Source: Xenococcus sp. PCC 7305
Lineage (GTDB): Bacteria > Cyanobacteriota > Cyanobacteriia > Cyanobacteriales > Xenococcaceae
NCBI RefSeq assembly: GCF_000332055.1
Contig: NZ_ALVZ01000226.1
Span: 1-64,000, forward strand
DNA length: 64,000 nt
Reading direction: 5' to 3'
The notes under the pieces were generated by a model. The model ran no database searches, was not told the origin of the DNA, and saw only the letters and a program-made list of their open reading frames with translations. The translations under genes were made by a program, and so were the position numbers. Numbering within the stretch: the stretch's first letter is position 1; the number at the start of each line of letters is the position of its first letter. Below, piece by piece: positions 1-9,418 of the stretch.

Positions 1-7
1 AATTCCT

Positions 8-62
8 CCACTTCTTTAAGTGGAACAGGGCATAGTGGTGAGTCTAATTCTCCCACTATGCC
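8..62. repeat. Two adjacent hairpins at the left edge
   Basis: CCACTT at 8-13 pairs with AAGTGG at 18-23. GGCATAGTGG at 29-38 pairs with CCACTATGCC at 53-62, a 10-bp stem. Neither stem is followed by a long T run on either strand, so a simple intrinsic terminator is not evident. They lie just 3' of the minus-strand RRM gene and may belong to a dispersed repeat that continues into the heptamers at 70-104. Confidence 0.5.
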
Positions 63-69
63 AGTTACC

Positions 70-104
70 TTCTGCCTTCTGCCTTCATTCTTCTGCCTTC
101 GATT
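70..104. repeat. Heptanucleotide tandem repeat (TTCTGCC family)
   Basis: Four of five consecutive heptamers match or resemble TTCTGCC: copies at 70-76, 77-83 and 91-97, with a degenerate copy between them and TTCGATT after. The array ends about 10 bp from the stop codon of the minus-strand RRM gene. Related arrays lie at 28230-28264 and 34557-34618, in each case just 3' of a minus-strand gene. Confidence 0.75.
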
Positions 105-114
105 TAATAAAATA

Positions 115-393
115 TTAATTTCTGCGACGATTACGATGAGAGTTTCTGTTGGATTGCTCGTTGGCTTTATTGACCTTGAGAGTGCGACCCATCCATTCGG
201 CTCCATCTAGGGCAGCGATCGCTGCCTCTTCTTGAGTTAGTGTCTCCAATCGCACAAAACCAAAACCTCGCATTCGTCCGGTATCACGGTCAGTAATCAG
301 CTTGACTTCTTGTACTGAACCATATTCAGCAAAAACTACTATGAGGTCTTGTTCGCTAGCCTCATAAGATAAATTACCTATAAAAATCGACAT
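115..393 (-). CDS. RNA-binding protein with one RRM domain
   Basis: Small cyanobacterial Rbp-type protein of about 92 residues, a single RRM expected to bind single-stranded RNA in the cytoplasm. RNP2 is visible as IFIGNL near the N-terminus and RNP1 as RGFGFVRL, with a short Arg/Asn-rich basic tail instead of the glycine-rich tail of cold-induced members. I prefer the start at 393, giving MSIFIGNL, because it aligns with the second RRM gene at 54551. The frame stays open upstream to an ATG at 417, and an intermediate ATG at 402 lies only 3 nt from a GAGGAG, so the start is uncertain by a few codons. Monocistronic on the minus strand. Long 5' regions and cold induction are common in this family, but nothing here proves them. 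Confidence 0.88.
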   Translation of the reverse strand: MSIFIGNLSYEASEQDLIVVFAEYGSVQEVKLITDRDTGRMRGFGFVRLETLTQEEAAIAALDGAEWMGRTLKVNKANEQSNRNSHRNRRRN

Positions 394-632
394 CTTTCTC
401 ATTATCTCCTCAATCAAAAGTATGTAGAGATCGGATTGTGGAGAAAAGCTTCTTAATATCAGCTATAGAAGTTATTGGTACTGAATCATTAACTTAAATC
501 TACATTCTTCATTCCTGATCATCAGCGTAACGTAGTTTAGGTAAATTGGAGCCAAAACTTTGCCGGATTCTCTGCAAATTAGGACTTTTAACTTCCCTGT
601 CAAGAGCTTTTGACTCTAATACCTATACAAAA

Positions 633-3600
633 TTAATTATGAATTTTTGAGTACCGAAGCGTCATTAACAAATACAAACAAGGAACAAAATAAAGTGCCA
701 AAAGTGTTGCTCCACCGACTCCTCCGGCAACACAAATAGCTAAAGGACTCCAAAATTTACTTCCCAAGATTAATAAAGGAATAAAACCTACTATTGTAGT
801 AATTGTCGTTGTCAAAACATGACGAGTAGCGCGAAAGATCACTTCTACTATTGCTTGGCGGTTTCCCGAAGAAGCTTGAGGATGATTGCTTAAAGAGGCT
901 AAAACTACAATAGAATCATTGATTGCAACCCCAATCAAGCCTACAATGCCTAAAATTGCCATAAATCCTAAAGGATAGTTAAACCACCATAAAGAGAATA
1001 ATCCCAAACCAATAGAGCCAATGCCGACTAAGATAATGATCCCGGCAGCGCGAAAAGAATTAAAAGAAAGAACCAGAATTGCCATCATCAAAACCAACAA
1101 GACACTCACGAGAGACATTAGATTGCCGACTGTCTGATCTCTTTCTTGGGCTTCACCGCCAATTTCGAGGGAATAGCCCGCAGGAAATTGGATATTACTC
1201 GCTTCCATTTTTTCCTTAAACTCAGCCAAAACCGTTGAAGGTAATAACCCCGCAGTGACAAAACCATGAATAGTATTCACCCTTTTCCCATTACGTCTGC
1301 TTATGCTGGCGAGTTCTGGCACTAGTTCAATTTTGCTGACCGTGGATAAAGGAATCGGCGCTAAATTACCTGTAGAATTTAAGTTATTAGGTAATAATTC
1401 TAAGGTAGTAATCTGATCTAAATCAGCGCGATCGCGATTAGTAAGACGAACTCGAACCGGTATTTCTTCTGTATCCTCGATCATAGAGCCGCCTAGGGTG
1501 CCTTCAAGATGAGCATTAAGTTGTTGGGCAATCATCGTATTATCCAGCCCAGTAAGCTTAGCCTCTTCCTCATCTAAATTGAAAGCTAATTTGGGTAAAG
1601 CATCAGATATGCTAGCACGGGTAGAGGTAATACCTTTAACTTGAGCTAAAACTAAACGAACTTTTTTCCCCAGTTCTCTGAGAATATTTAAATCAGAACC
1701 ATAAAGCCGTAGCTCAATAGGCGCTGGCAGATAAGGCCCCTGTTCCAATTGTCTGACCAATACTTGAACAGAGGGAAATTTGTGGTTAAGTTCTATTTGC
1801 AAACGAGAAATTAAGGCTGCTACTTTCTGTTGTGAATTAAGCTGGACAATACCATGAGCAAAATTAGGACGATTTGAGGTTCTTCTGGGCAAATTATAGT
1901 AAAAAGATGGGGCCTCGGTGCCTAAAAACCAATGTACATCAGTAATTTCTGGATGCCTAAGTATAATAGTACGAGCTTTTTCTGCCAAAAACTGAGTTTT
2001 TTCTAGAGAAGCCGAAGCAGGTAATTCAAACTCAATATGAAACTGATCTCTCTCCGTGGGGGGGAAAAATTGTTCGGCAAGAGTCGCAGCCTTCAGAAAT
2101 CCTGTTACTGGCAAAATAAGAGCTAATACAATTCCCAAAATAGGTTTCCTCAAGATAAAATTGAGGGAAAAGCGATAAATTTTGCTCAGATAGGCATTAG
2201 AAAAACCTTGATTCCAAAATTGAGAGTAATTTTTTCTAGCTTTTTTATTATTTAACTTAGCGAAAAAGCTTGTTTTCTCAAGTTGATTGATTCTTCCTGC
2301 CAGAGCTGGAATAATAGTTAGAGAAAGAAATAAAGAACTCAGCAGAGAAATAATTACCCCCAAACCAATAGTGCTGACAAATTCGCCTGTACTTCCTGGT
2401 AATAAGGCAATGGGAAGAAAGGTTAAAATAGTGGTGAAATTAGAAGCAAGTAAGGGAATTGCTAAATAAGTGACAGTTTGAGAAATAGCCTTTTGGGGTT
2501 TAAGTCCTTGTTTGAGTAAATGTTCTACTTCATCAACAACCACGATCGCATTATCAATTAATAAACCTAAAGCAATTACTAATCCTGTTACCGATACCTG
2601 ATGTAGAGGAATAGAACATGCACTCATCGCGCCAAAAACCATCAGTAATGATAAAGGTAAAGCAGAGCTTACTACTAGCGCCGATTGCCATCCCATCATG
2701 AAGAAAGTGCTAGCAAAAACGAGTAATGCTCCTAACGCCAGATTTTGAAATAAGGTATTGAGGCGATTGGTGACATAAATATTTTGATCGGAAATAATAT
2801 CTAAACTAATTCCTTGGGGAAGCTGTTGTCGAAATTGTTCTAAGTTTTGATGAGCTCTAATTGCCCATTGATCTATGCGTTGCGTGGTATCAATGCGAGC
2901 TGCTAGGCTAACCCCCATTTTTCCATTGATAATCGCGAGTTCTGGTGGTGGTTCTCTAATGCCTTTGGTTACTAGGGCAATATCACCTAAGCGAGCTATT
3001 TGCCCTGAATTACCGAAGCTGATGGGAATATTTCTAATCCTGTCTAAAGAATCTAATTCGGTTTCAACTTCAATGAGTAAGTCATTATTTTTGTTATAAA
3101 GTTGACCAGTGGTAATTTTGGCATCACTAAGACGAATTTGTTGTGATAATTCTTGGGGTTTGATGTTGAGAGCGGCAAGATTTTCGGGATTAATTGCTAC
3201 GATAATTTCTTCTAGGGGTTCGGCAAATAAATTTACTTCCTCAGTACCAGGTATGCTACGAATTTGTTCTTGAAATTTTAGGGCTAGGCGTCTGAGAATG
3301 GCATAGTTAGCTGGGGAATCTAAGTTCCAAGTTATCCCGACAATTAAGCTATAAGCTTTGATATCTATTTCTTTATATTCTGATTCTAAAGCATCTGAGG
3401 GTAATTGGGATGTGACATCTGCTAAAAGATCTCTCACTTCACTCCAAACCTGGTCAAAATTGCTTACAGTGTCTTTTAATTCAATGCTAATAAAAGAGCT
3501 ACCAAGTTTGGAGATAGAATCAAGGGTTTTGATTTCTTCAATTTCTAATAATTCTTGTTCTATTTTTTCTGTCACTAAAGATTCAACTCTTTGAGCGCTA

Positions 3601-3755
3601 GCCCCAGGGAAAGGAATGACAATATAGGAGCTGAGACCACTCAACTCGGGGTCTTCCATGCGCGGCAGCAATTGAAATGAAGAAATGCCCCAGACTAAGA
3701 TCAGAAAAATTGTGAGGATTAGTAGTCTAAAATTACGATAAAAAAGATGACCCAT
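633..3755 (-). CDS. RND efflux transporter, AcrB-type inner-membrane pump
   Basis: A 1040-residue proton-driven efflux permease of the hydrophobe/amphiphile RND family, the usual length for AcrB-like pumps. One N-terminal membrane segment (about 9-28) is followed by a large periplasmic region, a membrane block (about 330-490), a second periplasmic region and a final block (about 850-1035), the duplicated RND architecture. The TM4 motif GLLIDNAIVVVDE (about 393-406) carries the acidic residue used in proton relay; the second-half counterpart is GVAINDSIVVLA. It follows the adaptor gene at 3950-5290 in the same direction, separated by 194 bp holding a dispersed repeat, so the two probably form one pump. 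No TolC-type outer membrane channel is visible here. The substrate cannot be predicted; drugs, lipids and metals are all possible. Confidence 0.93.
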   Translation of the reverse strand: MGHLFYRNFRLLILTIFLILVWGISSFQLLPRMEDPELSGLSSYIVIPFPGASAQRVESLVTEKIEQELLEIEEIKTLDSISKLGSSFISIELKDTVSNFDQVWSEVRDLLADVTSQLPSDALESEYKEIDIKAYSLIVGITWNLDSPANYAILRRLALKFQEQIRSIPGTEEVNLFAEPLEEIIVAINPENLAALNIKPQELSQQIRLSDAKITTGQLYNKNNDLLIEVETELDSLDRIRNIPISFGNSGQIARLGDIALVTKGIREPPPELAIINGKMGVSLAARIDTTQRIDQWAIRAHQNLEQFRQQLPQGISLDIISDQNIYVTNRLNTLFQNLALGALLVFASTFFMMGWQSALVVSSALPLSLLMVFGAMSACSIPLHQVSVTGLVIALGLLIDNAIVVVDEVEHLLKQGLKPQKAISQTVTYLAIPLLASNFTTILTFLPIALLPGSTGEFVSTIGLGVIISLLSSLFLSLTIIPALAGRINQLEKTSFFAKLNNKKARKNYSQFWNQGFSNAYLSKIYRFSLNFILRKPILGIVLALILPVTGFLKAATLAEQFFPPTERDQFHIEFELPASASLEKTQFLAEKARTIILRHPEITDVHWFLGTEAPSFYYNLPRRTSNRPNFAHGIVQLNSQQKVAALISRLQIELNHKFPSVQVLVRQLEQGPYLPAPIELRLYGSDLNILRELGKKVRLVLAQVKGITSTRASISDALPKLAFNLDEEEAKLTGLDNTMIAQQLNAHLEGTLGGSMIEDTEEIPVRVRLTNRDRADLDQITTLELLPNNLNSTGNLAPIPLSTVSKIELVPELASISRRNGKRVNTIHGFVTAGLLPSTVLAEFKEKMEASNIQFPAGYSLEIGGEAQERDQTVGNLMSLVSVLLVLMMAILVLSFNSFRAAGIIILVGIGSIGLGLFSLWWFNYPLGFMAILGIVGLIGVAINDSIVVLASLSNHPQASSGNRQAIVEVIFRATRHVLTTTITTIVGFIPLLILGSKFWSPLAICVAGGVGGATLLALYFVPCLYLLMTLRYSKIHN

Positions 3756-3872
3756 AAGTACCTAGGCAAAATTCATTGTATATTTTGGGGTTTTGGGGGA
3801 TTAGGGGATTTGGGAATTGCGGTGCGGCCCCGGTGCCCTAAAGGATACACCTTCGGATAATTTTTAATCACC

Positions 3873-3914
3873 TAGGGAACGCGCATCGTTGGGGAAAAGA
3901 AGATAGCTAATTTC
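3873..3914 (-). repeat. Dispersed repeat, copy 1
   Basis: Read on the minus strand this stretch begins GAAATTAGCTAT and ends CCCAACGATGCGCGTTCCCTA. The same two blocks, with nearly the same spacing, occur on the plus strand at 56919-56959, with 19 of 21 bases matching in the second block. It sits between the adaptor and pump genes. The G-rich degenerate runs at about 3785-3820 resemble those next to the second copy. Confidence 0.6.
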
Positions 3915-3949
3915 AAATTTACACAAATAATTTTGCTCACCTACATAAT

Positions 3950-5290
3950 TTAATTTTCAAATGTTACCAATTGTCCCGGGACTAGACGATGAATGCCATC
4001 GGTGATTACTTGATCCTGGGGTTGGAGAGTGCCCCGAACTAAAATGCGATCGCTTTGGATCTGGAGAATTTCTACTGCTTTTTGCTCAACTTTAAACACA
4101 GATTGTTGTTCGGTGCGAATATCCTCTTGCTTCCCTAAAACGTAACAAGTCCACAAACCTCTTTCTCCTTCTACTAAGGCAGTTATCGGTAACCAATAGC
4201 CGGTCGTCTGAATCTTTTCGGTTAATTGGAGGGTGGCAATTTGTCCGGAGAAAAGCTCGATTTCTGCTCCTGGTTGGATTTTTAGAATAATGGTTAAGGT
4301 CCGAGTGCTAGGATCAAGTTCTGGCAAAATTGAGCTGACTTGAGCTTGATAGGTTCGATTGTCAATTTTTAAGGGAAAAATGTCACCTAGATCTATCTGA
4401 GCCGCATTTTGGGCAGGAACCCCGATATGGGCTTCTAATTGGCTATCTTCTACTAGTTTTAAAATAGTTTGACCCGTTTGTACGATAGTTCCTTCGTCAA
4501 CTAAACGAGCTGAGATTATTCCAGTGAAAGGAGCTTTTAAAACTGCTTTTTGAATCTCTAGTTCTAAATTAGCAATTTTTAAATCTTGCAGTTCAATTAA
4601 GGCTTTTTGCCCCTCTATTTGTTCAAAACGTGTTCCTGCTAATAATTCATCTAATTGACTTCGGTATTGATCTAAACGAGCTTGGATGGTAGCTACTTCA
4701 TTGCTCGCCTCGTCTAGTTGCTCTTGAGCAATTGCTCCTTGGGCATGTAAATTTTTGCGGCGATCGCTCTTCTCTTGGGCTAGTTTTAATTCTGTTTTTA
4801 ATTGTCTGACCTGGGCTTGAGCCGTGGCAATAGTTTCTACTCTGGAGCCATTTTCCATTTCCTGGAGCTGCGAAACCATTTGTTTGCGTTGAGCTAATAA
4901 TTCCTGTTGCGTAATTTTTAGACTACGAGTATCCAATAAAGCCAGAGGCATTCCTTTGGTCACTCTATTGCCTTGATCAACATTAATTACTGTCAATTTT
5001 CCCGGAATTTCAAAACCAAGTTCACTATTTCTTTGAGGTACGATTGTCCCTGTATAATTACGAAATACCCTGGCATAATTTACAGGAGTAATGGTTTTTG
5101 CTACAACAGGAATCAGACTAATAGATGGTGATGATTCTCTTGCTGATTTCTCGTTATTTTGCGATTGAGCAGCTAGATCAGATAAAAAAAATCTTCTTAT
5201 CGGAGTAATGAGAAAAAAACAAAAAATGAAGGAACAAATAATGATAATACTCCACAATAATCTATTTTGCCTTAACTTTCCTTGGCTCAT
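3950..5290 (-). CDS. RND efflux periplasmic adaptor (membrane fusion protein, HlyD/AcrA family)
   Basis: A 446-residue adaptor that would link the RND pump downstream to an outer-membrane channel. It has an N-terminal membrane anchor (about 12-35), then a barrel-sandwich/lipoyl-like half domain beginning ELGFEIPGKLTVINVDQG (about 84-101), a long Gln/Leu/Glu-rich coiled-coil hairpin (about 125-240), the returning half domain, and a beta-barrel region with the family pattern VDEGTIVQTGQTILKLVED. There is no lipobox cysteine, so it is anchored by the transmembrane segment. It is the promoter-proximal gene of a two-gene minus-strand unit with the transporter at 633-3755. The 343-bp upstream gap is shared with the divergent lipid cluster. 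Confidence 0.92.
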   Translation of the reverse strand: MSQGKLRQNRLLWSIIIICSFIFCFFLITPIRRFFLSDLAAQSQNNEKSARESSPSISLIPVVAKTITPVNYARVFRNYTGTIVPQRNSELGFEIPGKLTVINVDQGNRVTKGMPLALLDTRSLKITQQELLAQRKQMVSQLQEMENGSRVETIATAQAQVRQLKTELKLAQEKSDRRKNLHAQGAIAQEQLDEASNEVATIQARLDQYRSQLDELLAGTRFEQIEGQKALIELQDLKIANLELEIQKAVLKAPFTGIISARLVDEGTIVQTGQTILKLVEDSQLEAHIGVPAQNAAQIDLGDIFPLKIDNRTYQAQVSSILPELDPSTRTLTIILKIQPGAEIELFSGQIATLQLTEKIQTTGYWLPITALVEGERGLWTCYVLGKQEDIRTEQQSVFKVEQKAVEILQIQSDRILVRGTLQPQDQVITDGIHRLVPGQLVTFEN

Positions 5291-5633
5291 ATTTCGCCCT
5301 ATTCATACTTTGAATCTTACCCACTATAGCAATAGTATTTGAAATGAGATAACAAGTTCAGAAACTCACAATTAAAATTTCTTCCTCATCTTCCTTAAAT
5401 CCCGATACCCTTAAGTGAGTTAACTAGCTTAAATCTAGTCTGTGACGCATAAGTTAGGTGGAATTAAGGAAGACAATAGTAGTTTTATAAAGTTATTATA
5501 TTTTGTAGCACAACCACTTAAGTATATTACGAGAGTTTCTAGTTGTTTCTCTTAGTAAAATTTTATTAGGCTAATGAAATTTGAGTGAATTTTTGTCAAG
5601 ATAATAGCGAGCTATTTATTGCAATTTTAAGAT
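5291..5633. other. Divergent intergenic region, pump operon / lipid cluster
   Basis: No gene is supported here. It must hold the promoters of the adaptor gene (minus) and of the E1-KAS III fusion (plus). A TTGTCA near 5595 followed by AT-rich DNA is a weak candidate for the plus-strand promoter. I see no convincing operator palindrome and no Shine-Dalgarno before the ATG at 5634. Confidence 0.4.
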
Positions 5634-8600
5634 ATGAATCCTGTACCTGACTTAAAGAAAGATTCTGGGGTTTCTCTGGGACAAACGGAACAAGAGCAAT
5701 TAAAATTTCTGGAGCTTTTAAAATTTCTGGAGCTTTATCAAATCATGTTTACTGCCAGAGAAATTGACCTGCTGGAGGAGCAATATACAACTAGAGGAGA
5801 GGCTTTTTTTCACGTATCAGGAGCAGGACATGAAGCTGTTGCAACTATTAATCCTTATCTAATTCCCGAAGACTATTTGCATTGTCATTATCGAGATAAG
5901 GCTTTGATGCTGGCTCGGGGGATCTCGGTGGAAATGTTTTTCCATAGTCTTTTTTGCAAAGATGCGTCTCATTCTCGGGGGCGGCAGATGAGCGCACATA
6001 TGAGCGATCCTACGACCAATATTTTGAGTTTAGTTGGGCCTGTGGGCAATAATGCCTTACAAGCTGTGGGCGTTGCTGCTGAAATTAAAGATCAACCGCA
6101 AAACCCTCTGGTGTTTTGTTCCTTGGGTGATGGTACTAGTCAACAGGGAGAAGTTTTAGAGGCGATCGCAGAGGCCGTACGTTGGCAATTACCTGTTTTA
6201 TTTCTCATTGAGGATAATCGTTTTTCGATTTCTACTCGCACAGAGAAAAAGACTTTCTATAATTTGCTAGATGGCATAGTAGATAATTTCTATGGTTTGC
6301 CGATTCACCATTTAGAGGGTAAAAATCCCCTTCTTTGTGACCAAGTTTTCCAAAAAATTGTTTCTGAGATCAGGGAAACTCGCAAACCAGCCTTAGCCTT
6401 AATGAAGCTGGAGCGACTAACTAGTCATACCAATACGGATGATCAATCGATCTATCGTGATCGTCAAGAGATCGAACAAGTTAGACAAGAATATGATCCG
6501 ATTAAAATTCTAAGATTTGAGCTAGAAAAATTGGGCTGTGACGCTCAAGAATTAGTGTCTATTGAGGGAAATATTCGCTCAATAGTTAAACAAGCAGCAA
6601 AAGATGCTCAATTCAGTAATGAACCCCAGGCTTATTTTGCGGCTAAAGCTCCTCTCCCTCAGCATTTGTCGAAAACCGCAACAGAATATGTAGGAAACTC
6701 CGATTCTAGGCGTGTAACCATGCTGAATGCCATGAATAAAGTTTTAGGCGATCGCCTAGAGCAAGATTCTCGGGTTTTTTTGTATGGGGAGGATATTGAA
6801 GATCCCAAAGGCGATGTCTTCGGCGTTACCAAAGGATTAAGCCGTAAATTTCCTGGTCGAGTTGTTAATTCTCCCTTAAGTGAATCTACTATTGTAGGGA
6901 CTGCTGTCGGCAGAGCCTTGGCTGGCGGTCGCCCTGTCGCCTTTCTCCAATTTGCTGATTTTTTACCTTTGGCTTTTAATCAGATTGTCTCCGAATTAGG
7001 CAGTATGTATTGGCGAAGCGATGGTGGTTGGCAATGTCCTGTCATTATTCTGATTACTTGTGGTGGCTATCGTCCTGGTTTAGGGCCTTTTCATGCTCAA
7101 TCCTTAGAAGCGATCGCAGTTCATACTCCTGGTCTTGATGTGGCAATGCCTTCGACCGCTGGAGATGCAGCAGGAATGCTAAACGCTGCCTTTGATTCGG
7201 GAAGACCAACCCTATTTTTCTATCCCAAAAGTTGCTTAAATCTAGTCGATTTAGCTGCTACGACTTCCGATGATCCCCAGCGCCATTGCGTTCCGGTGGG
7301 TAAAGCCAAAATAGTTCGTGCTGGCAGTGATATTACCTTCGTCGGTTATGGCAACGCGATCGCTAGATGTTTACAAGCAGCAGATGCTCTGGATATCGAG
7401 GGCATTAAATCAGAAGTTATAGATCTGCGCTGGCTGGCTCCTTGGGACGAAGAAACAGTTCTCAAATCTGTTAATAAAACTGGAAAATTAATTGTTGTTC
7501 ATGAAGATAATCAAAGTTGCGGCATGGGTGCCGAAATATTAGCGGTAGTAGCCGAAAAATCCTCAACTCCCGTGACAGCAAGACGAGTAACCAGAGCAGA
7601 TACCTATGTTCCTTGTAATTTTGGTAATCAACTAGAGATCTTGCCTTCCTATAAACGCATTTTAGAAACAGCGGCAGACTTATTAGATTTAGATCTAGAT
7701 TGGATAACTCCCCCAGCTACAGAAGAAGGAATCTTTATGGTGGATGCGATCGGCGTTGGACCTTCCGATGAGACGGTAATTGTTCTGGAATTGGATATCT
7801 CAGAGGGAGCAGAAGTTGCCGAAGGTCAATGTTTAGGGGTTTTAGAAGCTTCCAAGGCCGCTTTTGATTTAGAAGCCCCAGTTCAAGGTGTCGTTGAGAA
7901 AATTTATGTCACAGAGGATCAAGAAGTTGCTGTAGGTCAGCCTTTATTTAAAATTCGGATTGACAAGGATCATATTCCTGCTCCGAAACCCATTACCCGA
8001 GAAGATCCTGGTCAACCAGTTATCAAAAGAAGACAAGCTGTTACTACTGCGACCCAATTGATGAGCCGGGCAACTAAATTAAAGATTGGGATTCAAGGGA
8101 TTGCCTGTGTCTTAGGCTCCAAAAATATTACTAATGAAGAAGTTGTGCAATCAATTGCCGGGAAAGAAGCGAATGATGTTTTAAAACTCACCGGAATTGC
8201 CAGCCGTCATTGGATTGAGCCAGGAGAAACGGTGTTAACTCTGGCAAAAGACGCAGCTCAAAAAGTTTTAGCGGCGCAACAAGTTCAGATTCATGATATT
8301 GACCTCATTATTTGCACTACTGGGACACCTTCTCAGATAACGCCATCCCTAGCTTGTCAATTATTGTATGAGTTGGCAGGAAGTGATTATGAATGCCCAG
8401 CTTATGATCTCAATGCTGCTTGTAGTGGCTATTTATATGCTCTGCAAAATGCCTATTTATATTTACGAAAGCATCCTTCTTCCAAGGTTTTACTAGTTAC
8501 TTCAGAAATATTATCACCTCTTTTAGATCCGCAAAATTTCGATACCCAGATTATTTTTTCCGATGGTGCAACCGCAACTATATTATGCGGGGAAGCTCAT

Positions 8601-9041
8601 TTGGATTCTTGTTCTTTTGTGGTTAACGAACCTATCTTGAGTGGCAGTGGGGAACCGTTGGATTCTTTATATGTTCCTACGGTTAATAGCAGTCAGAACA
8701 TTTCGATGAAAGGCAGAAAAGTTTTTACTAAAGCTGTCAAGAAAATGACAAGTGTTTTAAATCAAGCTTGTACGAAAGAAAATATCAAAGTTACTGAGCT
8801 TGATTTAGTGATACCCCACCAAGCTAATCAACGAATTATTGACGCGATCGCCAAAAAAATTGGTTTTCCAGAGAAAGTTGCCTCCAACATCAAACATCAC
8901 GGCAATACATCTTCAAGTTCTATTCCTATTTATCTGGCGGAAAACTGGAGCACTCTCCAAAGCAAAAAGACCCTGGCCTTAACCGCATTTGGGGGTGGAT
9001 TTACCTATGCTGCTGCTATTTTAAATAGCTTAAGAAGATAA
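5634..9041 (+). CDS. Four-domain fusion: 2-oxo acid dehydrogenase E1 alpha + E1 beta + lipoyl domain + KAS III
   Basis: An 1135-residue cytosolic fusion. Residues about 25-330 are E1 alpha, with the thiamine diphosphate signature GDGTSQQGE beginning at residue 165. About 355-685 is the E1 beta/transketolase-like half. About 700-775 is a lipoyl domain with the modifiable Lys741 in LEASKAAFD. About 815-1135 is a KAS III (FabH-like) domain with an intact triad: Cys930 in NAACSG, His1062 in IPHQAN, Asn1091 in HHGNTSS. There is no E2 catalytic or E3-binding domain between lipoyl and KAS III. Inference: a 2-oxo acid is decarboxylated on ThDP, the acyl group moves to lipoate and then directly to the KAS III cysteine for condensation, perhaps with malonyl carried by the ACP encoded next. 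An exact 18-bp tandem duplication near the N-terminus duplicates six residues. Leads the six-gene cluster and contains several HIP1 sites. Confidence 0.9.
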   Translation: MNPVPDLKKDSGVSLGQTEQEQLKFLELLKFLELYQIMFTAREIDLLEEQYTTRGEAFFHVSGAGHEAVATINPYLIPEDYLHCHYRDKALMLARGISVEMFFHSLFCKDASHSRGRQMSAHMSDPTTNILSLVGPVGNNALQAVGVAAEIKDQPQNPLVFCSLGDGTSQQGEVLEAIAEAVRWQLPVLFLIEDNRFSISTRTEKKTFYNLLDGIVDNFYGLPIHHLEGKNPLLCDQVFQKIVSEIRETRKPALALMKLERLTSHTNTDDQSIYRDRQEIEQVRQEYDPIKILRFELEKLGCDAQELVSIEGNIRSIVKQAAKDAQFSNEPQAYFAAKAPLPQHLSKTATEYVGNSDSRRVTMLNAMNKVLGDRLEQDSRVFLYGEDIEDPKGDVFGVTKGLSRKFPGRVVNSPLSESTIVGTAVGRALAGGRPVAFLQFADFLPLAFNQIVSELGSMYWRSDGGWQCPVIILITCGGYRPGLGPFHAQSLEAIAVHTPGLDVAMPSTAGDAAGMLNAAFDSGRPTLFFYPKSCLNLVDLAATTSDDPQRHCVPVGKAKIVRAGSDITFVGYGNAIARCLQAADALDIEGIKSEVIDLRWLAPWDEETVLKSVNKTGKLIVVHEDNQSCGMGAEILAVVAEKSSTPVTARRVTRADTYVPCNFGNQLEILPSYKRILETAADLLDLDLDWITPPATEEGIFMVDAIGVGPSDETVIVLELDISEGAEVAEGQCLGVLEASKAAFDLEAPVQGVVEKIYVTEDQEVAVGQPLFKIRIDKDHIPAPKPITREDPGQPVIKRRQAVTTATQLMSRATKLKIGIQGIACVLGSKNITNEEVVQSIAGKEANDVLKLTGIASRHWIEPGETVLTLAKDAAQKVLAAQQVQIHDIDLIICTTGTPSQITPSLACQLLYELAGSDYECPAYDLNAACSGYLYALQNAYLYLRKHPSSKVLLVTSEILSPLLDPQNFDTQIIFSDGATATILCGEAHLDSCSFVVNEPILSGSGEPLDSLYVPTVNSSQNISMKGRKVFTKAVKKMTSVLNQACTKENIKVTELDLVIPHQANQRIIDAIAKKIGFPEKVASNIKHHGNTSSSSIPIYLAENWSTLQSKKTLALTAFGGGFTYAAAILNSLRR
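5701..5736 (+). repeat. 18-bp exact tandem duplication inside the fusion gene
   Basis: TAAAATTTCTGGAGCTTT occurs at 5701-5718 and again at 5719-5736 without a mismatch. It keeps the frame and duplicates six residues (LKFLEL) just before the E1 alpha core. The perfect identity suggests a recent slippage event. Confidence 0.9.
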
Positions 9042-9129
9042 GTCATCCCAATGAGGCAAAAGATGAATTAGTAATACTAAAGGTTAATCAAGCTGTAAAT
9101 CAAAAATTATCAACAAAATCAAAAAACAA

Positions 9130-9393
9130 ATGACAAAAACACAAATTAACAAAAAAACTCTGTTAGAAATTCAGGCATGGTTAGTTAATTATTTAGCTAA
9201 ATCTTTGGAAGTAGAAACAACAGAAATTGATATTAAGGCATCTTTTGATGAATATTCTTTAAATTCCCATGATGCTATTTACTTAACTGGGGAATTGGAA
9301 GAATGGTTGGGATTTGAATTAGAAGCTACTTTGCTCTATGAATATACTAACATCAAAGAACTTTCTGAACATTTAGATTCGCAAGATTTGTAA
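9130..9393 (+). CDS. Acyl carrier protein
   Basis: An 87-residue free-standing carrier protein with the four-helix ACP pattern. The phosphopantetheine attachment serine is Ser46 in the block EYSLNSHDA, followed by a helix with ELEEWLGFELE, as in ACPs paired with fatty acyl-AMP ligases. Thus an acyl chain loaded by the FAAL at 13923 could be presented to the oxoamine synthase, or malonyl to the KAS III domain upstream. It lies 88 bp after the fusion gene. The canonical DSL is replaced by NSH, somewhat unusual, but the serine is kept. Not the housekeeping acpP: context and the divergent motif point to a dedicated carrier. Confidence 0.88.
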   Translation: MTKTQINKKTLLEIQAWLVNYLAKSLEVETTEIDIKASFDEYSLNSHDAIYLTGELEEWLGFELEATLLYEYTNIKELSEHLDSQDL

Positions 9394-9418
9394 TGATTAC
9401 TCTTCAGTTTTAGTCGCT

